Shown: positions 7,390 to 14,100 of the stretch, piece after piece
Position numbering within the stretch: position 1 is the stretch's first letter
Layout: each line of letters starts with the position of its first letter
DNA from: DATFJC01 sp964528795
GTDB lineage: Bacteria > Patescibacteriota > Patescibacteriia > UBA2591 > UBA6264
Length of the DNA stretch: 18,576 nucleotides
NCBI GenBank assembly: GCA_964528795.1
Contig: CAZGUY010000013.1
Coordinates: forward strand, 1 to 18,576
Direction of reading: 5' to 3'
The notes under the pieces: generated by a model
The model's input: only the letters and a program-made list of their open reading frames with translations
Told to the model about the DNA's origin: nothing
Database searches by the model: none
Position numbers and translations under genes: made by a program

Positions 7390-8442
7390 CTAAACTAATG
7401 GATCGTCTCCTACATAATCACCATAAATCATTCCATCTTTTTCATTAATTCCAATTTTAAAGTCATTAAAAAGTCCAGGATATCTCTTTTGAAAATCTTT
7501 TAACAAATTAGTAGCGGTTGTTCTGATTTCAGGATGAGCAGGTTTTTGAGCTCTAATTTTAAACCAATGACGCCATTCGCTCAAATTAAAGGTCTGGATC
7601 ATTTGAGCTCTTACTCCAATTGGAAGCCATTGACGAGCTTCACCTGGTTTTAATCCTAATTTTCTCAATTTTTTATACCAGTCCTCTAACAAGTCAGTAA
7701 ATTCCTCAATGGTAAATTCATATTCCTTGTGATCAGAGGTTAGATAAAAAACTTTTGTTTCAACATCAATTCGGCTGTAGGGTAAAACAAATTCTATCTC
7801 TTTTTTAGAATCTTCTTCCTTAGAATAATCAACGTAACGAGTGGACTCCTGGGTATAAGCAACAAATTTTCCATCGCCATTTCGAGAGCGAACATCTTCA
7901 TGAGTAAAACCACGAGAATGACTATTAAATTCAACTGTAGCCGCTTGATGGAGTAATCTTTCTTTTTTAGATTCCAATTCCGGATTATACTCGAACTCAA
8001 CATCAGTCTCCTGAAATTTACCTGAAGACGGTCTTGGAAACAAAACCGGATTGCGATTAGATAAGAAATTCAACAAAGTTCCTAAAACCTTATTCTGGGT
8101 CTTTTTATAACCTTCTAAAAACATTCTAGCATTCCCAGAGATTAAAAAAGAATCAGATCGGGTGGAAATAATAAATAAGCTATTGGATAAGAATAAATTT
8201 GCCACAGTTGTTAAGCTCCCAAAAACACGAAAGGTATAAAAACTATGCTCAAAAACAGAAAAATGACCCCAATTTCTTAGCATCTCAATAAATTCTTTAG
8301 GTGATTTATTACTTTTGTCTCTAGCTTGATGTGAAACTGTACCCGCTTCTTTAATAAGCTTATTTTGCCTTTCTGGGCTAATCTCTGTAAAATCGTCTAC
8401 AACAACCCTAAAACTTCCTTTACGGAAAAGTAATTTAGTCAT
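7390..8442 (-). CDS. thyX: Divergent flavin-dependent thymidylate synthase (ThyX-like)
   Basis: ThyX methylates dUMP to dTMP using methylenetetrahydrofolate, FAD and NADPH. Family signs: FEHSFYTFRV (64-73), THEDVRSR (180-187), QESTRY (198-203), and the C-terminal NLSEWRHWFKIR (286-297) followed by PAHPEIR (301-307). The protein is 350 aa rather than the usual 210-260; about 100 extra residues (about 74-172) separate the first two motifs. The RHRxxSxxExSxRY signature is altered: the central histidine is S186, and the gap to the serine of QESTRY (S200) is five residues longer than normal. The key S200, R202 and Y203 are kept. The ATG has a strong ribosome site (AAGGAGGT, complement of 8449-8456), its own promoter and its own terminator. 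It could be an active subfamily or a ThyX relative with changed chemistry. Confidence 0.85.
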   Translation of the reverse strand: MTKLLFRKGSFRVVVDDFTEISPERQNKLIKEAGTVSHQARDKSNKSPKEFIEMLRNWGHFSVFEHSFYTFRVFGSLTTVANLFLSNSLFIISTRSDSFLISGNARMFLEGYKKTQNKVLGTLLNFLSNRNPVLFPRPSSGKFQETDVEFEYNPELESKKERLLHQAATVEFNSHSRGFTHEDVRSRNGDGKFVAYTQESTRYVDYSKEEDSKKEIEFVLPYSRIDVETKVFYLTSDHKEYEFTIEEFTDLLEDWYKKLRKLGLKPGEARQWLPIGVRAQMIQTFNLSEWRHWFKIRAQKPAHPEIRTTATNLLKDFQKRYPGLFNDFKIGINEKDGMIYGDYVGDDPLV

Positions 8443-8479
8443 TTTAGTACCTCCTTTTTTTAAGTTTCGATTTAATCTT

Positions 8480-8507
8480 ATTTTACTGAATTTTAGGCTT
8501 TTGTCAA
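8480..8507 (-). promoter_or_regulatory. Promoter of thyX
   Basis: On the minus strand, TTGACA (8502-8507), a 16-nt spacer and TAAAAT (8480-8485, five of six consensus). The -35 box begins 3 nt after the T-run of the preceding terminator. The stretch TTGACAAAAGCCTAAAATT closely matches the 69-aa gene promoter. Confidence 0.75.
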
Positions 8508-8516
8508 GATAAAAAA

Positions 8517-8541
8517 TAAGACGGCTCTTAGGGCCGTCTTA
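8517..8541 (-). terminator. Terminator of the 69-aa protein gene
   Basis: A 9-bp perfect stem (8517-8525 with 8533-8541) with a 7-nt loop lies 19 nt past the stop codon and is followed by six T residues on the minus strand. It is a canonical intrinsic terminator, directly before the thyX promoter. Confidence 0.92.
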
Positions 8542-8560
8542 ATTATTCTGGATATAACCT

Positions 8561-8770
8561 TTATTTCGCTTCTTTAATATCTTTGAAGTTTTCAGGCATA
8601 GTTCTATGCTCGTACTCACAACGAATGTGTCTGTGATCTATATCAAGTAATTTAAGTAATTTAGCTGATGATATTTCATGATCTTCAAAAACAAGTTTAC
8701 CATCTACATACAACGCCTGCCAATTACCTCCTCTTACTTCTACAAGAACAATATCCTTTTTTTCACTCAT
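8561..8770 (-). CDS. Small conserved-looking protein of unknown function (69 aa)
   Basis: I do not recognise this protein. It is soluble and mixed alpha/beta: an N-terminal strand (IVLVEVRGG, 7-15), a beta-hairpin-like stretch (ALYVDGKLVFE, 19-29) and a helix (SSAKLLKLLDI, 34-44). A His/Arg-rich part (HRHIRCEYEHR, 46-56) includes a single cysteine, C51. There is no signal peptide or membrane segment. Gene status is strong despite the size: a strong ribosome site (AAGGAGGA, complement of 8774-8781), its own promoter and a classic terminator. It forms a single-gene unit just upstream of thyX and shares a near-identical promoter with it, which suggests similar expression but does not give a function. 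Confidence 0.85.
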   Translation of the reverse strand: MSEKKDIVLVEVRGGNWQALYVDGKLVFEDHEISSAKLLKLLDIDHRHIRCEYEHRTMPENFKDIKEAK

Positions 8771-8802
8771 TTGTCCTCCTTTTTTGTTTTACGTTTTAAT
8801 TT

Positions 8803-8830
8803 ATCTTAATAAATTTTAGACTTTTGTCAA
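8803..8830 (-). promoter_or_regulatory. Promoter of the 69-aa protein gene
   Basis: On the minus strand, TTGACA (8825-8830), a 16-nt spacer and TAAGAT (8803-8808, four of six). The stretch TTGACAAAAGTCTAAAATT differs from the thyX promoter by one base over 19. A weak AT hairpin (8839-8843 with 8849-8853) and a T-run lead straight into the -35 box, probably the terminator of the 166-aa gene. Confidence 0.65.
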
Positions 8831-8863
8831 AAAATATAATTATCAATAATAATCTTCCAGGTA

Positions 8864-8876
8864 GAGGTTTGATCTC
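8864..8876 (+). repeat. 13-bp inverted repeat, copy 1 (3' side of the 166-aa gene)
   Basis: GAGGTTTGATCTC is found here and, inverted, at 9451-9463, on either side of the 166-aa gene. It is embedded in a short imperfect palindrome (8862-8880). A related hairpin lies at 9535-9551. Confidence 0.8.
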
Positions 8877-8890
8877 TCTATACTTAATAT

Positions 8891-9391
8891 TTATCTCATT
8901 TCTGGTCTTTTGGGTGTATCTTTTCCGCTTTTATTTCTTGCCATTTGGTGTCTTTTTTCATCTGCTAAATTTTTCCAATATTCTGATATATTTTTCATTG
9001 ATGAAATGATTTTAAGGGCGCGGTTAGCATTTCTGCCGTTACCATTTTTTCCTTCTTTAATATATTTTTCTAGTTCTTTAATAACTGCTTTTTTAAATTC
9101 TTCACTATTTTTAATCTCATTTATTCTTTCTTTAAATTCTTCTTTAAAAATTTCTAAATCTTTTATTGATGAAATAGTTATAAGCACCCATCTAATATCA
9201 AACCCATCACCGTCTTTACCTCCTTTAGTATTTTCTTTTAAATAATTAATAGCTGCTTTTTTAAAATCCTCGTTATCTTTTATTTCATCCAGTTTCTCTT
9301 TATATAAATCTCTCCAAAACTTAGCTTCTATTTCTTCTTCTAAAAAATCATCTTCGCCCTCTTTTTTATCAATTTTTAGTTCATCAACCAA
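8891..9391 (-). CDS. Helical tandem-repeat protein of unknown function; 5' end uncertain
   Basis: No family recognised. The protein is Lys/Glu-rich with two gapless repeats of about 57 residues (near 29-85 and 86-142) at roughly 45% identity, pattern EIKxxExFKKAxI, GKxGxGxxxxR, ISSxK, and the start of a third (YWKNLADEK). Each looks like two or three helices joined by a Gly/Asp-rich loop. There is no signal peptide or membrane segment. The repeat conservation argues for real coding. The only in-frame conventional start is TTG at 9391, without a ribosome site. The frame stays open upstream to a TGA near 9456. A GGGAGG site at 9460-9465 precedes a different frame that would join this one if one A were skipped in the A8 run at 9425-9432. 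The start may therefore be wrong, shifted or broken. A strong promoter (9582-9609) and a long structured leader precede it. Confidence 0.65.
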   Translation of the reverse strand: MVDELKIDKKEGEDDFLEEEIEAKFWRDLYKEKLDEIKDNEDFKKAAINYLKENTKGGKDGDGFDIRWVLITISSIKDLEIFKEEFKERINEIKNSEEFKKAVIKELEKYIKEGKNGNGRNANRALKIISSMKNISEYWKNLADEKRHQMARNKSGKDTPKRPEMR

Positions 9392-9450
9392 AGAAACACT
9401 CTCTTTCTCGTGCTTTTTAGCTTCTTTTTTTTGGTTTTTTTTGATTAGAG

Positions 9451-9463
9451 GAGATCAAACCTC
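9451..9463 (-). repeat. 13-bp inverted repeat, copy 2 (leader side), overlapping the ribosome-site hairpin
   Basis: Exact inverse of 8864-8876. Together the copies bracket the 166-aa gene. In RNA, the 3' untranslated copy could pair perfectly over 13 bp with this copy, which contains part of the GGAGG site. Confidence 0.8.
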
Positions 9464-9496
9464 CCTTTTATTTTCTTTTATTTTAACTACGTACAA

Positions 9497-9516
9497 TTTC
9501 GTGCAGTTTCGTGCAG
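9497..9516 (-). repeat. Two tandem 10-bp repeats in the leader
   Basis: CTGCACGAAA occurs twice in direct succession on the minus strand, followed by the related TTGTACGTA. It lies between the CAGGTTCAACCTG palindrome and the ribosome-site hairpin. It may be part of an RNA fold or a protein-binding iteron. Confidence 0.7.
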
Positions 9517-9534
9517 GTTGAACCTGTACAAGGC

Positions 9535-9551
9535 GGGAGATTTGATCTCCC
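9535..9551 (-). repeat. Perfect palindromic hairpin in the leader
   Basis: GGGAGAT-TTG-ATCTCCC on the plus strand: a 7-bp stem with a 3-nt loop. Same core as the 13-bp repeats at 8864-8876 and 9451-9463. No T-run follows on the minus strand, so it does not look like a terminator. Confidence 0.75.
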
Positions 9552-9581
9552 TATCGGTTAACTAACTACTTGTTGGCTTTT

Positions 9582-9609
9582 ATTATAAGCTTATTATTGC
9601 CAAAGTCAA
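9582..9609 (-). promoter_or_regulatory. Strong promoter of the 166-aa gene
   Basis: On the minus strand, TTGACT (9604-9609), a 16-nt spacer and a perfect TATAAT (9582-9587). It is among the best consensus matches in the window and gives a predicted start near 9575. Confidence 0.75.
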
Positions 9610-9642
9610 GATCATATTTAAGCTTATTATCTAAAAATAAAA

Positions 9643-9657
9643 AACTTCTCACGAGTT
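9643..9657 (-). terminator. Weak candidate terminator after fic
   Basis: A 5-bp stem (9643-9647 with 9653-9657, including one G-T) with a 5-nt loop is followed on the minus strand by a T-rich run. It lies about 90 nt past the fic stop. A separate 7-bp hairpin at 9679-9696 (AGGGAAA-TTGA-TTTCTCT on minus) precedes it and resembles the GGGAGAT hairpin family. The rest of 9658-9744 shows no gene. Confidence 0.4.
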
Positions 9658-9744
9658 AAACATACGCGAGGTTGAATAAGAGAAATCAATTTCCCTGTTG
9701 CTTATCTAGTAAGTCCTTATAATTAATCAACTATGACTTAGAAT

Positions 9745-10917
9745 TTATTCATATCTAGAAATAGGTAGAAACCCATTTTCGTCCAAAAATCTTATTATAC
9801 CCCTTAATAAATAGTTATTCTCAAAGCTCAGAATATATTTTCTGGATTTTCCCATTTTTGTAGTTAACATTTCCTTATTTCTTAATTTTCTGATCATCCT
9901 AGAAATTGCTGAAGGTAATTTATCTGGAAAAATCTTTCTAATGTCTGAGGCCTGAATGACTCCTTTTTTAGCTACAGTAGAAAGTATTTTTGTTTCAACG
10001 GGAGTAATAAGCTTTTTTTCAAAAGACAGATCAATGGTTGGTAATAGAATATTTTCTGCCAGATAATCATAATCAAGTAATTTATTAATTTTATCCATTT
10101 CTTTTTTAAGTCCCTTCAAAACATATTCACACCACTGCAATATAAATTTTTTCTTCCCCGTATCTGCTTGGGCTAAAAGTTTATAATATTTTTGCCGGTT
10201 ATTACAAAAAATAGCTGTTGGATTTATAATTCTACCGAGATTAACATTAAATCCTTGTTTAACTAACATAGCATAAGTAAGTAACCTTACTACTCTACCA
10301 TTTCCATTATCAAACGGATGAATCCACACAAAACGATGATGAGATATTGCCGTCTTCAACAAATCATATTTAGCTGAATCCCTTTTATTAATAAAAGCAA
10401 ATAATTCTTGCATATACGACTTAACACAAGTATAATCAGGTGGTAAAAATTTTGCGCCTTTAATTTGTACATTTTTCTCCCTATATTCCCCTGGATTTTT
10501 ACTCCCTTCACCTTTTGGGGGAGGAGTTAAATCCGTAACTACCCTTTTGTGAAGTTCGCTGATAAACCCCCTATTTATTTTAATTGTATCGATATTTTTA
10601 TCAATGAAGGTTAATGCTTGTTTATTATTTTGAATCTCTCTAATTTTTTCATCTTTATGAATCTTATTATCTAATTTTGCTTCGATAAGTTCTGCTATGG
10701 TAGTACGATTACCCTCAATCCGAGCCGAACCAAGACTTTCTAATAAATGAAAAATTTTTTTTAGTTGAATAAATACTCCCGGAGGCGTAGTTCCGTTTAT
10801 AAATGACTTTTTACGTAAATAGTTAAGTTTAATTATAAGATCAGTTAATTTTGAATCGAATGACGGATAAACCAACCTCAAATCTATCTTTTTAAATTTA
10901 ACAGAGTCTTTTTTCAT
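9745..10917 (-). CDS. fic: Fic domain protein (AMP-transferase-like) with N-terminal inhibitory motif and C-terminal winged helix
   Basis: Fic enzymes usually transfer AMP from ATP to hydroxyl side chains of target proteins. From the ATG at 10917 the protein is 390 aa. Visible: inhibitory motif SARIEGNRTT starting at S64 with E68 (class II, N-terminal), flap GEYRE (144-148), active-site loop HPFDNGNGRVVR (200-211), then a helical region and a winged-helix-like C-terminus (about 300-365). This plan resembles Shewanella SoFic. The residue before GNGR is Asn204 where the family usually has a metal-binding Asp or Glu, so activity is uncertain. A TTG at 10926 would add three residues; no ribosome site supports either start. 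No antitoxin gene lies beside it, fitting the built-in inhibitor. It has its own promoter (10970-10998). The target is unknown. Confidence 0.93.
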   Translation of the reverse strand: MKKDSVKFKKIDLRLVYPSFDSKLTDLIIKLNYLRKKSFINGTTPPGVFIQLKKIFHLLESLGSARIEGNRTTIAELIEAKLDNKIHKDEKIREIQNNKQALTFIDKNIDTIKINRGFISELHKRVVTDLTPPPKGEGSKNPGEYREKNVQIKGAKFLPPDYTCVKSYMQELFAFINKRDSAKYDLLKTAISHHRFVWIHPFDNGNGRVVRLLTYAMLVKQGFNVNLGRIINPTAIFCNNRQKYYKLLAQADTGKKKFILQWCEYVLKGLKKEMDKINKLLDYDYLAENILLPTIDLSFEKKLITPVETKILSTVAKKGVIQASDIRKIFPDKLPSAISRMIRKLRNKEMLTTKMGKSRKYILSFENNYLLRGIIRFLDENGFLPISRYE

Positions 10918-10969
10918 ATTTAACAAATAAATTTAAAAACCCTTTATTTTAACGACTTTTATAGAAGTA

Positions 10970-10998
10970 ATATTAACAGACATTTAACATTTTGTCAA
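10970..10998 (-). promoter_or_regulatory. Promoter of fic
   Basis: On the minus strand, TTGACA (10993-10998), a 17-nt spacer and TAATAT (10970-10975) with TG before it (extended -10). Predicted leader about 45 nt. In the 176-185 nt between the surface-protein gene and fic I see this promoter but no GC-rich terminator. Confidence 0.7.
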
Positions 10999-11102
10999 AT
11001 CTTTATTTAACAAATGCCTTATCCTAATTTATTGATTTATTAACAAACCTAAAAAATAAACTCTTTTTAAAAACATTAAAACTACTTTTCTATATCCATT
11101 AT

Positions 11103-14100
11103 TTAATACATTACTTTTATATCAGGGTTATATGGGGCTACTAAAATATAATCAAAATGGGCTCCGCGAAATTCTATATCCTCTGCCCTAACCCCTAGCA
11201 TACCAGGCTTATTAATTCCTACATCTTCAACTACCATACTTCTAATTATTTCGTTACTTGGGTTATCCTTTTCTATGGTGTAACTTATATTATGATTATT
11301 GTTTCTTATCTTGGCAACAAAATTAACCCATTTACTATATATTTTTCTGCCTGGGGGCAGCCATCTAATAAAAGGATTATTATTTTCAGTCACCTCAATA
11401 TTTGGCCCATATTTACCATCAAATCCATTATTATTTATCCCAAAACTCCAAAAATTCCTACTATCTTGAATTCTATAATCAACCATACCTATATTAGCCC
11501 CATCTCCGCCATACATCCACCTGTCTCCATTTGAATGCGGTGTTTTAAATCGTGTTTTAATTATTATATCTTTGAGATCAAGATTCGTATTAAAAATCTT
11601 ACCATTTGATTTTAATTCCACTATACCTTGTTTATTTAAAAGATCTATTTCTTGGGTTACAATATTTATATCTTTTTTAATACGATTCGTTTCAAAATCT
11701 TCATACCAAGAAAAAACTTCAACAGGATTTCCAATATATGTAGCTGATGGATTATTATAATACAAATCAATATCTCTATTTTCCTTTAAAAACATTTCTG
11801 GTATTTTAATCCAAAAAACTGCCGATTTGCCCTTGATATAAGATTCGTTCCAATAAGTATATTCTTTATTAGTTTTAGGATTAACAAATCTAATATCTGA
11901 AAAATCTTTGCTCATACCTTCCTTATAATTAACATCAATTTTCACAACCACATTGGTTGAACTAGTATAACCAGTATTTTTAATAGTCATTATATCTTTA
12001 TTTTGCCAGCCTGGAAAATTTGGGTATTCCATTTCGGGTACTGATTCCTCTACCTTATAGTTATTATTAATCTTTACAACCTGTAAATTAGGTTGAGTAT
12101 TCTTACCAATCATTATATAGTCCAACTTTACTCCTGTATGATTATCAACATCTTCTCCTTTAAAATAAATTTGTCCTTTATCATTATTATAATGACTATA
12201 ATGTACCCATGTCTTTTTATTTCCGAAATCATCATTAACAGGACTAAAATTTAGCCTATGTTTTGTATTAAAGACAGAAACTTCTAAATTAAACCACTTA
12301 TTATACTGACCGGCTAATTTGTTATCTTGTTTTATAAAGTTCAATGAACCATTTATCTTTTTAGTTAAGGTTAAACCATCATAAATATATTTTCTTCCGT
12401 TTACAATGCCATACATCCAAAATTCATTTTGATGTTTTTGTCTATAAGTTATAAAACCCTTATTAGCTCTTCTATGGTTACCATTATCCTTAAGATATAT
12501 TTTAGTTTTAATATAAACATTTTTCAAACTTATCCCTTTTGGCGAAATAAAACCTCTATTACTATTACTTTGCCAATTCGCTCCCAAAGTAACAACCCCT
12601 TTATCAATATCCCATTTTGCGTCTTGTCTAATGTACTCATTGCTTGTATTACTATCAAAATCATCAAACCATAAAAAAACATCCTTTCCAGAACCAACAT
12701 AATCAGCTTGATTATTTTTATAATACTTATAAATTTTAACTTCACTAAACTCGGGGACATGCTTTATTTTTACCCAAAATATTGCATATTCAAAATCCTT
12801 ATATGTCTCTCTAAAATAGTTTAATGTGTTTAAACCACTTGAGTCAGTAAATCTAATATCTGAAAAATCCCTTTTCATTCCCTCTTTATAATTAATTTTT
12901 ATTTTTACTTGATAATCAGAAAGACTGTTTCTATTTTTGTTATTTTTGATTAGCAAAGCATCTCTTTTTTCCCAACCAACAATCCATTTACCAACACTAT
13001 TTTGAGGTGTAGGATTAGAATTTATAGCAAAATCAATTTTGTTGTTACTTGTATCATTTTTATCTTTTCGCTCTAAAGAGTTACCTTTTAAAGATTTCCC
13101 TTTGACTGGCATTGCTTCAAAAACATTTGAGTCACCCCAACCAAGGGTATCAATTGCATTCTTTCTTAAAAATTCAGCATTTTTACCTTCTGGATTAAAA
13201 TTATAAATAACAACCGAGCCACTACTATTAGACAATTGGCCCCTAGAATAAGGTTGATCACTTTTAGTTTTTATCTGCCAATCAACGCCTTCTTTAGAAA
13301 AATTATATACTCCAATCAAATAATATTCTTCGGGTTGAATTTTGGCATCATCAGGAAACTTCTTTAAACGATAGGGTTTATCCTTGTTGGGATTATTTTG
13401 GGTTGAGCCATCCCATTTTTGACTTGAGGAATAATAAGCAAAGTACCAACCATCAAGATCAATTTGTTTTCGGGTAGGATTATAAAGCTCTATAAATTCT
13501 TTTTCACCAACCTGCACTTCATTTATTATGATAGATTCAGAAGTTGAAATTAATTTTTGTTTTTCATTTGACCAGATACCTGAATTACCTGCCTTGTCCA
13601 ATGCTTTAACCTTAATCTTATAATTTGTTTTATTTTTAATATCTATAGTAAATATATTAGCAGGAGTAGTTGTAGTATGGCCATTGTAGCTTAAATTATA
13701 ATAATCAACCCCACTTAAATTATCAGAAGGCTCAGGCCAAGTTATCTCTATTTTAGATAAATTATTTTTGGTTTTTAATTGAACATCTTTAATCTTGGCC
13801 GGGGGATTTTTATCAAATATAAATTCCTTTTCAGAAACCTCGCTAACATTACCATTTTTATCAATTGCTCTGGATCTAATATAATAAAAGTCTTCTCCCA
13901 TTATTGGTTTTGGTAAATTAAAAATCCAAGTTTTATCACTTGGATTAAAATTTGCTTTTACCCAAAGCTCTAGATTATCTTCTATCCATATAAACTTATT
14001 ATTTTGCTTTTTTAAAAATTTACTATTTTGACCTTTTTGTAATTGAACTTCTACTTTTATCACATCATCTCCTGAAATAGAACCAGAAATACTATCGGGC

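Larger units (their letters stand above)
9392..9575 (-). promoter_or_regulatory. Long structured leader of the 166-aa gene with a hidden ribosome site
   Basis: About 184 nt lie between the expected transcription start (near 9575) and the TTG codon. In order: a perfect hairpin GGGAGAT-CAA-ATCTCCC (9551-9535); a CAGGT/ACCTG hairpin enclosed by GTACA/TGTAC (about 9529-9491); two tandem CTGCACGAAA units; then GGGAGG (9460-9465), folded in its own stem GGAGGT-TTG-ATCTCC. The segment 9535-9548 can also pair with 9452-9465 over 14 bp with one G-U. Either fold hides the ribosome site. This suggests a translational switch, but no known riboswitch class is recognised. Confidence 0.45.

Noticed and set aside
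7794..8003. Second minus-strand frame inside thyX
   Set aside because: Out of frame with the ThyX motifs, no ribosome site, low-complexity composition.
8910..9245. Open frame of 111 codons on the plus strand
   Set aside because: Antisense to the 166-aa repeat gene. The tandem amino-acid repeats make sense only on the minus strand.
8860..9560. Insertion sequence or CRISPR-like array
   Set aside because: Repeats are few, inverted and irregularly spaced. There is no transposase, no cas gene and no target-site duplication that I can see. Kept as an unexplained repeat island.
10918..10926. TTG start for fic three codons upstream
   Set aside because: The ATG at 10917 is closer to common usage and no ribosome site favours the TTG; the difference is only three residues.
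10927..11102. Terminator for the giant surface gene
   Set aside because: Only A/T palindromes (such as TTTTTAAAAA) are present; none has a stable stem with a proper U-run, so I do not call one.
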